Source: Bradyrhizobium sp. WSM3983
GTDB taxonomy: Bacteria; Pseudomonadota; Alphaproteobacteria; Rhizobiales; Xanthobacteraceae
Reading direction: 5' to 3'
Assembly: GCF_000473045.1 (NCBI RefSeq)
Contig: NZ_AXAY01000010.1
Coordinates: forward strand, 62,001-126,000
DNA: 64,000 nt
How positions within the stretch are numbered: the first letter of the stretch is position 1; every line of letters starts with the position of its first letter. The notes beneath the pieces were generated by a model. That model made no database searches, was not told the DNA's origin, and saw nothing but the letters and a program-made list of their open reading frames with translations. A program made the translations under genes and the position numbers. This document shows positions 34,464-42,708 of the stretch, in pieces.

Positions 34464-35496
34464 CTAGTGTCCCGAGTCACAGGTTCGCAATGGTAGATGG
34501 CAGTAGGTTCGCGTCGCTGCACCAAGACGGGGGCTGCAGCAGCGACGGAGTTTCTGATGGCGGTCCAGCACTTGGGCCCTTGACATTGAGCGATGACGAC
34601 CGGGGCGAACTGGAGTCGCTGGCGATGCGGCGGAAGACGGCGCGGCGCTGACTTTGAGAGCCCGTATCCTGCTGACCTGCGCGGAAGGCAGTCAGAACAA
34701 GGAAGTGGCGGCCAAGCTGGGCCTCGATCGGCGACGGCCAGTAAGCGGCGGCAACCGTTTGTGGAGCGGCGCGGGGACGGGCTGCATGACGAGCCGCGCT
34801 CCGGAGCGCTGCTCACGATTGACGATGCTCGCATCGAAGCCGTGATCGTGAGGACACTGTTGCGCCGAGAACACCACCCGTTGGAGTTCCCGCGACATGG
34901 CGAAGGCTAGCGACCTGTCGGTGTCGACGGTGCAACGCATCTGGCGGGCCTTCGGGCTCCTGCCGCATCGGGTGGAGACGTTCAAGCTTTCCACCAATCC
35001 AAACTTCGTCCATGACTACGCGAGGCACGGCACCATATGTTCGCTGCCCTCGATATTGCGACCGGATGGGTCACCGGGCCACCGTGCTTCCGGGTTCCCA
35101 AATTCCTCGACGAGATCGAGGCCGCCGTGCCGCACGAACTCGACATCCCTCTCGTCATGCATTATTGCGTCACGCATAAAACCCCACTGATCCAAAGATG
35201 GCTGGCTAAAAGGCTCCGCTGGCACGTACACCCGACCCTGAGCAGTTCGTCATGGCTCAACGAAGTCGAACGCTTCTTCGCCTCCTTACCTATAGGATAG
35301 GCGCCGCCTCTATCGCAGCGTCGCTGCCCTCAGGACTGATATCACATCGTTCATCGACCGACACAACGCCGATCCCAAACTGATCCGATGGACCAAGTCC
35401 GCCGATGACCTCCTTGCTTCCATCGAGCGCTTCTGCTGCTACAATGCCCAAGCAGAATGCGACGGGGTGCTACAAACTTCCGGTTCAGGACACTAG
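34464..35496 (+). mobile_element. IS630-family insertion sequence, full ends but decayed (right flank of island)
   Basis: The element runs from CTAG at 34464-34467 to CTAG at 35493-35496, 1033 bases. Its ends CTAGTGTCCCGAGTCACAGG (left) and, reversed, CTAGTGTCCTGAACCGGAAG (right) are imperfect inverted repeats. The CTAG border fits the TA target of IS630/Tc1-type elements. It lies opposite in orientation to the fragment at 28888-29200, so the two could once have acted as a composite unit around the cargo gene. Confidence 0.85.
34557..35496 (+). pseudogene. IS630-family transposase, inactivated
   Basis: In several frames one reads GPLTLSDDDRGELESLAMRR, RARILLTCAEGSQNKEVAAKLG, MAKASDLSVSTVQRIWRAFG, FKLSTNPNFV, HDYARHGT, ALDIATGWVTG, KFLDEIEAAVPHELDI and SADDLLASIERFCCYNAQAE. 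A base is missing after GGGCCC at about 34580. In-frame joining of NPNFV to HDYARHG removes roughly 48 codons that in intact relatives carry the first catalytic Asp. The second catalytic region reads VMHYCVTHK where relatives have VMDNYATHK. It is therefore not functional. Confidence 0.85.
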
Positions 35497-35565
35497 GTGC
35501 GCTCGCCCCATATCCGGGCTAGCATCACAACTGTCGGGTCCGCACCCGAACTCATGATTGTCATC

Positions 35566-38256
35566 ATGTCAACCTATCGGCTGAAAAATCTGTTGTCGCC
35601 CGGATCCGTTGCACTGGTCGGCGCAAGCTCCCGCCCGGTCTCGGTCGGACGCGCGGTCCTGGAAAACATTCGCAAGGCGGAATTCAAGGGGCAATTCGGT
35701 TTGGTCAACCCGCGTCATGCCGAGATCGGCGGCGTGGCGTCGGTAAGCAGCCTTGAACACCTGCCGTTCGTGCCCGAGCTCGTCGTCATCACCGCGCCGG
35801 CGCGGGAGGTCCCTGAGATCATCGACCAGGCCGGCCGTCGCGGCTCGGCCGGCGCGCTGATCGTCTCCGCGGGACTCGGTCATGGCCCGGGATCGCTCCA
35901 GGAAGCGGCGGTCGTTGCGGCCCGCAAATACGGCATGCGGCTGATTGGCCCCAATTGCTTGGGCATCATGATGCCCGGCGCAAACTTGAATGCGAGTTTC
36001 GCGGCGCACATGCCGGGAGCGGGAAACCTCGCGCTGATCTCGCAGTCGGGCGCGATCGCGGCCGGCATGGTGGACTGGGCCGCGCAGCGTGGTGTCGGCT
36101 TCTCGGGCATTGTCACGATTGGGGATCAGATCGACGTCGATATCGCGGACCTGCTCGACCATTTCGCGATGGACCACAAGACCCGCGCGATTCTGCTCTA
36201 TATCGAGGCCATCAAGGACGCGCGGAAATTTATGTCGGCGGCGCGCGCTGCGGCGCGCGTGAAGCCCGTCGTCGTGGTGAAGTCCGGCCGCATGGCGCAG
36301 GGTGCGAAGGCGGCCGCCACGCATACGGGTGCGCTCGCAGGTGCGGACGCGGTCTATGACGCGGCCTTCCGCCGCGCCGGCGTGCTCCGGGTATCTGATC
36401 TGCGCGAGCTGTTCGATTGTGCCGAGACGCTCGGCCGGATCGGATCGCCTGCGGGAAAGCGCCTCGCCATTCTGACCAATGGTGGCGGCATCGGTGTCCT
36501 GGCGGTCGACCGGCTGGCGGACCTTGGCGGAATTCCCGCGCCGATGACACCGGAGACGCGCGTGAAGCTCGACGCGGTGCTGCCGCCGACCTGGTCCGGC
36601 GCCAATCCCGTCGATATCGTCGGCGACGCCGATGCGTCGCGCTATGCCGCGGCGCTGCAGGTGCTGCTCGACGATCCCGGCAATGATGCGGTCCTGGTGC
36701 TCAACGTGCAGACCGCGATCGCCTCGGCCGCCGCGATCGCGACGACCGTGACCGAGCTTGTCGGTAAGTATCGCCAGAAGCATCACAGTTGGGCCAAGCC
36801 AGTGCTTGCGGCTTGGGTCGGAGCCGATCAGGAGATCATTGCGACGCTGTCCGGCGCCGGCATTCCGAACTATCCGACCGAAGACGACGCGGTGCGCGGT
36901 TTCATGCATCTGGTCCGGCATCGTGAGGTGGTCGACGAGCTGAGCCAGGTCCCCCCGGCGATGCCGGATACGTTCGTGCCGGATGTCGCGGCTGCGAGGC
37001 AGATCGTTGCGACGGCCATCGCCGATGGCCGAAAATGGCTCGAGCCCGTCGAGATCAAGCATCTGCTTGGGTGCTATGACATCGCAATGGTGCCGACCTA
37101 TGCGGCCGCAGATGTCGAGCAGGCGGTCACCCATGCGGATGAGATATTCGCGCAAGGGGCGACAGCCGTGCTCAAAATCATGTCGCGCGACATCGTGCAC
37201 AAGTCCGATGTCGGCGGTGTCGTGCTCAATCTGACCACGCCGGCTGCAGTGCGCTCGGCGGCTGTCGATATTCTCGCCCGCGCGAAGAAGCTGCGGCCGG
37301 AAGCCCGCATTGATGGCGTCATCGTGCAAGCCATGGTCGTCAAGGCCAAGGCGCGCGAGCTGATCCTCGGCCTCGCCGACGATCCGACTTTCGGCACCGT
37401 CGTCGTGTTCGGCCGCGGCGGGACGGCCGTGGAGATCATCAACGACAAGGCCCTGGCGCTGCCGCCGCTCGATTTGCAGCTCGCCCGTGACCTGATCGAG
37501 CGCACCCGTGTGTCGCGGTTGTTGCCCGCGTACCGGGACGTGCCGGCCGTCAAGCAGGACGCAGTCGCCTTGGTGCTGGTCAAGCTGGCGCAGATGGCGA
37601 CGGACATCCCCGAAATCCGCGAGCTCGATATCAATCCGCTGCTCGCGGATGAAACCGGCGCAACTGCTGTTGATGCCCGCGTCGCGGTGGCGCCGCCGCA
37701 GCGGAAGTTTGCGGGCTCCGGTCCCGCCAATTTCGCCGTCCGCGCCTATCCGTCGCAATGGGAGCGCCGTCTTGCGCTCAAGGACGGCTGGCGCATCTTC
37801 GTGCGGCCCCTGCGTCCGGAGGACGAGCCGACCATCCACGAATTCCTGCGCCATGTCACGCCCCACGATCTCCGCTTGCGCTTCTTCGCGCCGATGAAGG
37901 AGTTTACGCATGAGTTCATCGCACGTCTGACCCAGCTCGATTACGCGCGCGCCATGGCGTTTATTGCGTTCGATGAGAAGAACGAGATGGTCGGCGTGGT
38001 GCGGCTTCACTCGGACTCGGTCTACGAGAGCGGCGAATACGCGATCCTGCTGCGGTCCGACCTCAAGGGCAGGGGGCTCGGCTGGGCCCTGATGCAGCTG
38101 ATCATCGACTACGCCAAGTCGGAAGGGCTCAAGACCATCTCGGGCGACGTGCTCAAGGAAAACGTCGTGATGCTCGAGATGTGCCGGCAGCTCGGCTTTG
38201 AGATCAAGCCGGACCCGACAGAGCCTGACATCTGCGACGTCCGGCTGAAGCTCTGA
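35566..38256 (+). CDS. ADP-forming acyl-CoA synthetase fused to GNAT acetyltransferase (Pat/PatZ-like)
   Basis: The product has 896 residues. Residues 1-450 hold the CoA-binding domain (SPGSVALVGASSRPVSVGRAV) and the ligase-CoA domain with LISQSGAIAAGMVDWA and THTGALAGADAVYDAAFRRAG. About 480-700 form the ATP-grasp domain (AVLKIMSRDIVHKSDVGGVVLNL, VVVFGRGGTAVEIINDKALALPPL). The last 170 residues are a GNAT domain (IFVRPLRPEDEPTIHEFLRHV, YAILLRSDLKGRGLGWALM). Enzymes of this layout acetylate lysines, often inactivating acetyl-CoA synthetase. ATG 35566 is used; 35554 is possible. The IS end lies 70 bases upstream, so the native promoter or operon was probably cut. Confidence 0.88.
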   Translation: MSTYRLKNLLSPGSVALVGASSRPVSVGRAVLENIRKAEFKGQFGLVNPRHAEIGGVASVSSLEHLPFVPELVVITAPAREVPEIIDQAGRRGSAGALIVSAGLGHGPGSLQEAAVVAARKYGMRLIGPNCLGIMMPGANLNASFAAHMPGAGNLALISQSGAIAAGMVDWAAQRGVGFSGIVTIGDQIDVDIADLLDHFAMDHKTRAILLYIEAIKDARKFMSAARAAARVKPVVVVKSGRMAQGAKAAATHTGALAGADAVYDAAFRRAGVLRVSDLRELFDCAETLGRIGSPAGKRLAILTNGGGIGVLAVDRLADLGGIPAPMTPETRVKLDAVLPPTWSGANPVDIVGDADASRYAAALQVLLDDPGNDAVLVLNVQTAIASAAAIATTVTELVGKYRQKHHSWAKPVLAAWVGADQEIIATLSGAGIPNYPTEDDAVRGFMHLVRHREVVDELSQVPPAMPDTFVPDVAAARQIVATAIADGRKWLEPVEIKHLLGCYDIAMVPTYAAADVEQAVTHADEIFAQGATAVLKIMSRDIVHKSDVGGVVLNLTTPAAVRSAAVDILARAKKLRPEARIDGVIVQAMVVKAKARELILGLADDPTFGTVVVFGRGGTAVEIINDKALALPPLDLQLARDLIERTRVSRLLPAYRDVPAVKQDAVALVLVKLAQMATDIPEIRELDINPLLADETGATAVDARVAVAPPQRKFAGSGPANFAVRAYPSQWERRLALKDGWRIFVRPLRPEDEPTIHEFLRHVTPHDLRLRFFAPMKEFTHEFIARLTQLDYARAMAFIAFDEKNEMVGVVRLHSDSVYESGEYAILLRSDLKGRGLGWALMQLIIDYAKSEGLKTISGDVLKENVVMLEMCRQLGFEIKPDPTEPDICDVRLKL

Positions 38257-38266
38257 GGCGCACCGG

Positions 38267-38755
38267 CTACGAGCGCGCTTCGGACGATGCGTCTGTGGCG
38301 CACTCCCCGGCCGTCTTCCGCATGTTCTTGACGACGATCGCGATCAGCGGCACCAGCACCGGCACGATCGTGCTGAGCGGATGATGAACCGCGCCGGTCA
38401 ATTGAGCCTGGAACGCCCGGGCTTCGACCTGGAGGGCCTCGATCGACGTGCCGTGAATTTCATTGGCAAGCTCGATGTCGCGGCCTGAGGGTGGGCGTCC
38501 GGCGACGATGAAAAGGACCGCGGCGATGGCGAAGTTGATCGCCCCGAGAACGGCGGCTGCGGCGATCGCGCTCCAGATCTGGACCAGGGCAAAATAGGCC
38601 GACAGCTCCAGCATCAGGAGCCCTAATGCGGCGATCAGTGCCGCGAAGGCCCGCAGACCGAGCCCGATCAGCAAATGGCGGAGCCTGATATCCGCGATGA
38701 TCCTGTCCGTGCGCCACAGGGCGCGCAGATGCTTGACCACATTCTCGGTATTCAC
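38267..38755 (-). CDS. Holin-like/membrane protein of the phage-holin_3_6 type
   Basis: The 162-residue protein has two adjacent hydrophobic helices (LIGLGLRAFAALIAALGLLML and ALVQIWSAIAAAAVLGAINF region), a third after FAIAAVLFIV and another near VPVLVPLIAIVV. The layout matches small membrane proteins that accompany ElaB/DUF883 proteins in proteobacterial stress loci and does not imply phage lysis. The start is GTG 38755, directly abutting the stop of the DUF883 gene. Confidence 0.7.
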   Translation of the reverse strand: MNTENVVKHLRALWRTDRIIADIRLRHLLIGLGLRAFAALIAALGLLMLELSAYFALVQIWSAIAAAAVLGAINFAIAAVLFIVAGRPPSGRDIELANEIHGTSIEALQVEARAFQAQLTGAVHHPLSTIVPVLVPLIAIVVKNMRKTAGECATDASSEARS

Positions 38756-39007
38756 CTAGTGCCTCCTCAGCATGAAGCCGACGACCACGCCGAGTGCAAA
38801 GGCGGATGCGAGCGAGGCGACAGGGCGCTCGGTAATGAGATCATGGAGCTGCTCCTGCTCCTCGCCGATGGTTTCGCCAAGTTCGGCCAGCGCGGCCTTG
38901 ATCTGATCGGCGAGCGCATCGGCACGGTCTTTCGACGTCTCGAACTCGCCAGCGGCGCTCAGCAGACGTGTGACGTCGATCTTCAGCGCATTCAGCTCGT
39001 CGTTCAT
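38756..39007 (-). CDS. DUF883/ElaB-YqjD-like membrane-anchored protein
   Basis: From ATG 39007 the protein has 83 residues: a helical, acidic N-terminal part (LNALKIDVTRLLSAAGEFE, GETIGEEQEQLHDL) and a C-terminal glycine-containing membrane helix (VASLASAFALGVVVGFMLRRH). This is the ElaB/YgaM/YqjD layout, where relatives tether ribosomes to the inner membrane in resting cells. It heads the two-gene minus-strand unit whose promoter region holds two FNR-type boxes. Confidence 0.8.
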   Translation of the reverse strand: MNDELNALKIDVTRLLSAAGEFETSKDRADALADQIKAALAELGETIGEEQEQLHDLITERPVASLASAFALGVVVGFMLRRH

Positions 39008-39077
39008 TCTGCCGGTGTCGAACATTGGCGGTCTCCATTCAATGGCGGGAGCCTATGCTGGCCGGCCTGAAGGCCAT

Positions 39078-39091
39078 TGATTTGGGTCAAG
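39078..39091. promoter_or_regulatory. FNR/FixK-type box (TTGATTTGGGTCAA)
   Basis: A perfect TTGA-N6-TCAA site, 71 bases upstream of the DUF883 start on the minus strand. Confidence 0.75.
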
Positions 39092-39127
39092 GGGGCGAGA
39101 GCGGACCTGTGTTTGAGGCAAGTCTGC

Positions 39128-39141
39128 TTGAGGCAGGTCAA
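39128..39141. promoter_or_regulatory. FNR/FixK-type box (TTGAGGCAGGTCAA)
   Basis: A second perfect site 50 bases from the first, ending 59 bases before the permease gene start at 39201. The pair repeats the arrangement found before usp. Confidence 0.75.
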
Positions 39142-39200
39142 TCGAGCCGCTCCAAGCCGGCCTAGAACACAACCATTGGGGCCGGTCGTCCCATGAGGAT

Positions 39201-40343
39201 ATGCGCGTGAATTCGGAACCTCTGCTCCTGGCAACCCCGTCCGGTGATGCGCTCGAATTGCGGCCTGAGGGGCCGTGGATCGCGGCCAATGTAGCAAAGC
39301 TTGAAACCCTCTCCCGATCAGTCGGGGTGGATGTCGATCGATCGAGAGCCGTGACGCTGGACATGTCGGGCATCAGCGCGCTCGACACGCTCGGTGCCTG
39401 GATCCTGGAGAAATTGTCGCGCAAGGCTGCATCATCTGGAAGGCCGGCCGAGATCGTCGGCGTGGCCGATCATTTCAGCGGCCTGCTGGAGGAGGTGAGG
39501 CAGGTCAACCGTCATACGCTGGCGCCGGCAGCAGCGCCCAACCCGGTCCTGCTCAGGCTCAGCGATCTCGGTAAGTCTACAGTCGGCGCTCGCGAAGACG
39601 TCGCGATCTTTCTGCAAATGCTGGGCGCTTTGTTCATGGCCGTGATCGGAATCGTGCGCAGGCCCCGCTCGCTGCGTCTGACATCGCTGGTCTATCAGCT
39701 CAACCGGATCGGTTTCCAGGCGATTCCCATCGTCGTGCTGATCACGTTCCTGATCGGCGCCATCATTGCCCAGCAGGGTTTCTTCCATTTTCGCAGGTTC
39801 GGCGCGGAATCCTACACCGTCGACATGGTCGGCATCCTCGTCCTGCGTGAGCTCGGCGTGTTGATCGTCGCCATCATGGTGGCCGGTCGTTCAGGGAGCG
39901 CCTACACCGCCGAACTCGGCTCGATGAAGATGCGCGAGGAGATCGACGCGCTCTCGACCATGGGGCTCGATCCTGTCGACGTCCTGATCCTGCCGCGCGT
40001 GGCTGCGCTCGTCATTGCGCTGCCAATTCTCGCGTTCATCGGATCGATTGCCGCGCTCTATGGCGGCGGACTGGTCGCGCAATTCTACGGCGACATGGGG
40101 CCGGCGATCTATATCGCGCGGCTGCATGAGGCCATCTCTGTCACCCATTTCGAGGTCGGCATCCTGAAGGCGCCGTTCATGGCGCTGGTGATCGGCATCG
40201 TTGCCTGCAGCGAGGGATTGCGCGTCAAGGGCAGCGCGGAGTCGCTCGGTCGGCAAACGACCACGTCGGTGGTGAAGTCGATCTTCCTGGTGATCGTGCT
40301 CGATGGCCTGTTCGCGATCTTCTTCGCCTCAATCGGAATGTGA
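39201..40343 (+). CDS. MlaE-type lipid transport permease with N-terminal STAS domain
   Basis: The 380-residue protein begins with a STAS-like domain of about 110 residues (VTLDMSGISALDTLGAWIL) that in enteric bacteria is the separate MlaB protein. The MlaE permease follows, with RIGFQAIPIVVLITFLIGAI, LVLRELGVLIVAIMVAGRSGSAYTAELGSMKMREEIDAL and the usual C-terminal helices. The complex moves phospholipid between outer and inner membrane. The start ATG 39201 follows ATGAGGAT. The ATPase gene starts right behind, overlapping or 2 bases after the stop. Confidence 0.9.
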   Translation: MRVNSEPLLLATPSGDALELRPEGPWIAANVAKLETLSRSVGVDVDRSRAVTLDMSGISALDTLGAWILEKLSRKAASSGRPAEIVGVADHFSGLLEEVRQVNRHTLAPAAAPNPVLLRLSDLGKSTVGAREDVAIFLQMLGALFMAVIGIVRRPRSLRLTSLVYQLNRIGFQAIPIVVLITFLIGAIIAQQGFFHFRRFGAESYTVDMVGILVLRELGVLIVAIMVAGRSGSAYTAELGSMKMREEIDALSTMGLDPVDVLILPRVAALVIALPILAFIGSIAALYGGGLVAQFYGDMGPAIYIARLHEAISVTHFEVGILKAPFMALVIGIVACSEGLRVKGSAESLGRQTTTSVVKSIFLVIVLDGLFAIFFASIGM

Positions 40344-40345
40344 CG

Positions 40346-41116
40346 ATGCCCGAGCCTCAGGACGAGTTCGCGATCCGCGTCCATGACCTCGTGGTCGGTT
40401 TCGGTCGCCAGACTGTGCTCGATCATTTGTCGCTCGATGTCCGCCGTGGCGAGATCCTCGGGCTGGTGGGGGCGTCCGGCGGCGGCAAGTCGGTGCTGAT
40501 GCGCACCATCATCGGCCTCATCCCGCGTCGTAGCGGGACCATCGAAGTTATGGGACGGCCGATCGATGGCGCGCATGACCGCAGCCGGGCAGCGATATGG
40601 GGCATCCTGTTCCAGCAGGGCGCGCTGTTCTCCTCGTTGACAGTCCGGCAGAACGTGCAATTTCCGCTCCGCGAAAATCTCCTGCTGTCGCAGGAGTTGA
40701 TGGACGAGATCGCGATCGCCAAGCTCGAGATGGTCGGGCTGCGTGCGCAGGACGGCGACAAATATCCGTCAGAGCTGTCAGGCGGCATGACCAAGCGCGT
40801 GGCGCTGGCACGCGCGCTCGCGCTTGATCCGCCGATCCTCTTTCTCGATGAGCCGACGTCCGGCCTCGATCCGATTGCCGCCGGGGATTTCGACGCTCTG
40901 ATCAGGACGCTGCAAAAGACCTTGGGGCTCACCGTCTTCATGGTGACCCATGATCTCGCGAGCCTCACAACGGTCTGCGATCGCGTGGCCGCGCTCGCCG
41001 ACGGCAGGATCGTGGCAATCGGCCCGATGCGCGAACTGCTGCAATCCGAGCATCCCTGGGTGCGCGCCTATTTCCACGGCAAGCGCTCGCAGATGCTTCA
41101 ACACGAGATGAGATGA
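40346..41116 (+). CDS. MlaF-type ABC transporter ATP-binding protein
   Basis: The 256-residue ATPase has Walker A VGASGGGKSVLMRTI (with Ser in place of Thr), a Q-loop in FQQGALFSSLTV, signature ELSGGMTKRVALARALALD, Walker B PILFLDEPTSGLDP and the His switch in MVTHDLAS. The SGGM-KR and LFSSLTV segments are typical of MlaF. Start is ATG 40346; a GTG at 40340 overlaps the permease stop and is also possible. Confidence 0.92.
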   Translation: MPEPQDEFAIRVHDLVVGFGRQTVLDHLSLDVRRGEILGLVGASGGGKSVLMRTIIGLIPRRSGTIEVMGRPIDGAHDRSRAAIWGILFQQGALFSSLTVRQNVQFPLRENLLLSQELMDEIAIAKLEMVGLRAQDGDKYPSELSGGMTKRVALARALALDPPILFLDEPTSGLDPIAAGDFDALIRTLQKTLGLTVFMVTHDLASLTTVCDRVAALADGRIVAIGPMRELLQSEHPWVRAYFHGKRSQMLQHEMR

Positions 41117-41119
41117 GAC

Positions 41120-42223
41120 ATGGAAACCCGCGCTCCCTACGTGCTGATCGGCAGCTTCGTGCTGGCCGCGATCCTTGCGGTGTTCGGCTTCGTCTATTGG
41201 CTGAGCAACACCGGCGGCATCGGGCCGCGCACGAATTACCACGTGCAGTTCCAGGGGCCGGTGCCGGGTCTGCTGGTCGGCGCCGGCGTGCTGTTCAACG
41301 GCATCCGTGTTGGCGAGGTGACGCAGCTTGGTCTCGCGCCTGACAATCCGCGCTTCGTCAACGCGACGATCTCGGTTGCCTCGACGACGCCGGTGCGTCC
41401 CGACTCCAAGGTCGGGCTCGATTTCCAAGGGCTGACCGGCGTGCCGGTGGTGACGCTGGAGGGCGGCGTGATCGTCGCCAAATCCGGCGAGCCCCTGACG
41501 TTGATCGCCGAAGCCGGCGCGGGCCAGAGCATGACTCAGGCGGCGCGCGATGCATTGCGCCGCGTCGACACAGTGCTGGAGGACAATTCCGGCCCGCTCA
41601 AGGACACCATTGCCAATTTCAAGACATTCTCCGATGGCCTTGCGCGTAACACCGCCAAGCTGGACGGCATTTTGGCAGGCCTCGAGAAAATGACCGGCGG
41701 CGGCGCGCCCGCGCGGAAGATCACCTATGATCTCCGCACGCCGCAAAATCTCGGGTCGGCCGACAGGACGCTCTCGGCGTCGCTGGCCATTCCAGAGCCG
41801 ACCGCGGTCGCGATGCTTCAAACGCAACGCATGCTGTTCGCGCCGGTTGGCGACAACCAGGGCTTTGCCGACTTCCTGTGGGCCGACAGCATTCCAAAGC
41901 TGGTGCAGGCGCGGCTGATCGACAGCTTCGAGAATTACGATATCGCCCACGCCCCGCTGCGGACGACTGACCTGGGACAAGCGGACTATCAGCTTCTGAT
42001 CGACATCAGGCGCTTTCGCATTGCCACTGAAGGCGAGACCCGGGTCGAGATCGGACTGTCGGCGCGGATCGTCGACAAGAACGGCAAGGTGATCGCATCA
42101 CGGCTCGCCGAGACGAGCGAGAAGCTCGACAGGATCGAGCCGGCTGCCGCGGTTGAAGCGTTCGACGCGGCCTTCGCGCGCGTCGCCAAGGAACTGATCG
42201 GCTGGACGGTGCAGGCGGTGTGA
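41120..42223 (+). CDS. MCE/MlaD protein fused to an ABC auxiliary lipoprotein-like (PqiC/LptE-type) domain
   Basis: The 367-residue protein has an N-terminal membrane helix (YVLIGSFVLAAILAVFGFVYWLS), one MCE domain (VQFQGPVPGLLVGAGVLFNGIRVGEV to DSKVGLDFQGLTGVPVVTLEGG), a helical linker with amphipathic repeats, and from about residue 195 a domain (TLSASLAIPEPTAVAMLQTQ, FADFLWADSIPKLVQARLID, YQLLIDIRRFRI) like ABC-type transport auxiliary proteins. In other bacteria these two parts are separate proteins. The MCE part should form the periplasmic hexameric ring and the extra domain may reach the outer-membrane side. It follows the ATPase by 3 bases. Confidence 0.85.
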   Translation: METRAPYVLIGSFVLAAILAVFGFVYWLSNTGGIGPRTNYHVQFQGPVPGLLVGAGVLFNGIRVGEVTQLGLAPDNPRFVNATISVASTTPVRPDSKVGLDFQGLTGVPVVTLEGGVIVAKSGEPLTLIAEAGAGQSMTQAARDALRRVDTVLEDNSGPLKDTIANFKTFSDGLARNTAKLDGILAGLEKMTGGGAPARKITYDLRTPQNLGSADRTLSASLAIPEPTAVAMLQTQRMLFAPVGDNQGFADFLWADSIPKLVQARLIDSFENYDIAHAPLRTTDLGQADYQLLIDIRRFRIATEGETRVEIGLSARIVDKNGKVIASRLAETSEKLDRIEPAAAVEAFDAAFARVAKELIGWTVQAV

Positions 42224-42236
42224 TGCCGCCGCTAGG

Positions 42237-42554
42237 CTATTCGAGCGTCTTGAGGTAGGAGAGGAGGTCGTGGATCTGGTCCGGATCGAGCTCGAAAGCG
42301 GGCATGTCGGCGTGGCCGGTATAGATGCCCTCGGCGAGCGCTTCCTCGAGGGAGACGATCGGGTAGCGTTGGTGCAAGGTCCTGAACGGCGGCGCGGTCT
42401 TGAGCGGGCTTTCGGAGCGACGGTCGATCGCATGACAGCGCGCGCAATTGGCCCGCGCATAGGCTTTGCCGCGTTGCTCGGCGGTCGGCGCTGCGAAAGC
42501 GGGAGTGATCAGAAGCAGCCCGATCAGGCCGCGGCGCAACGCGGTTAGCAGCAT
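42237..42554 (-). CDS. Small periplasmic c-type cytochrome
   Basis: From ATG 42554 the product is 105 residues with a signal peptide (LLTALRRGLIGLLLITPAFA, cleavage after AFA). The haem-binding motif is CARCH and the likely axial methionine lies in HADMPAFEL. It is a class I monohaem cytochrome of about 9 kDa once exported. It faces an FNR-type box 57 bases upstream and the FNR-like gene, which suggests expression at low oxygen. Confidence 0.88.
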   Translation of the reverse strand: MLLTALRRGLIGLLLITPAFAAPTAEQRGKAYARANCARCHAIDRRSESPLKTAPPFRTLHQRYPIVSLEEALAEGIYTGHADMPAFELDPDQIHDLLSYLKTLE

Positions 42555-42610
42555 GGAAATTGGTCCCGTCGAACTCTCGACACAGAATAGGGCGGGAGTG
42601 GGCGCCAAAA

Positions 42611-42624
42611 TTGATCTGCGTCAA
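42611..42624. promoter_or_regulatory. FNR/FixK-type box (TTGATCTGCGTCAA)
   Basis: A perfect TTGA-N6-TCAA site between the divergent cytochrome c gene (57 bases) and the FNR-like gene (85 bases). It could serve either or both, including autoregulation. Confidence 0.78.
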
Positions 42625-42708
42625 TCGACTTTGGCACGTTGCAGTCAAATGCACTCCGCGCGTTGGACTCTGTCAGGTGCGGAGGTCCGGTGACGCTTGG
42701 AGCGGTGG

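Noticed and set aside
28888..35496. Active composite transposon
   Set aside because: The left element is only a fragment and the right transposase has a frameshift, an internal deletion and altered catalytic residues, so present-day mobility needs an enzyme from elsewhere.
35569..38010. 813-codon minus-strand open frame
   Set aside because: It is antisense to the acyl-CoA synthetase/acetyltransferase gene, with no ribosome site or family motif. High GC content produces such frames.
38267..38755. Prophage lysis gene
   Set aside because: The protein is holin-like only in membrane layout. No other phage gene is near, and its partner is a DUF883 stress protein.
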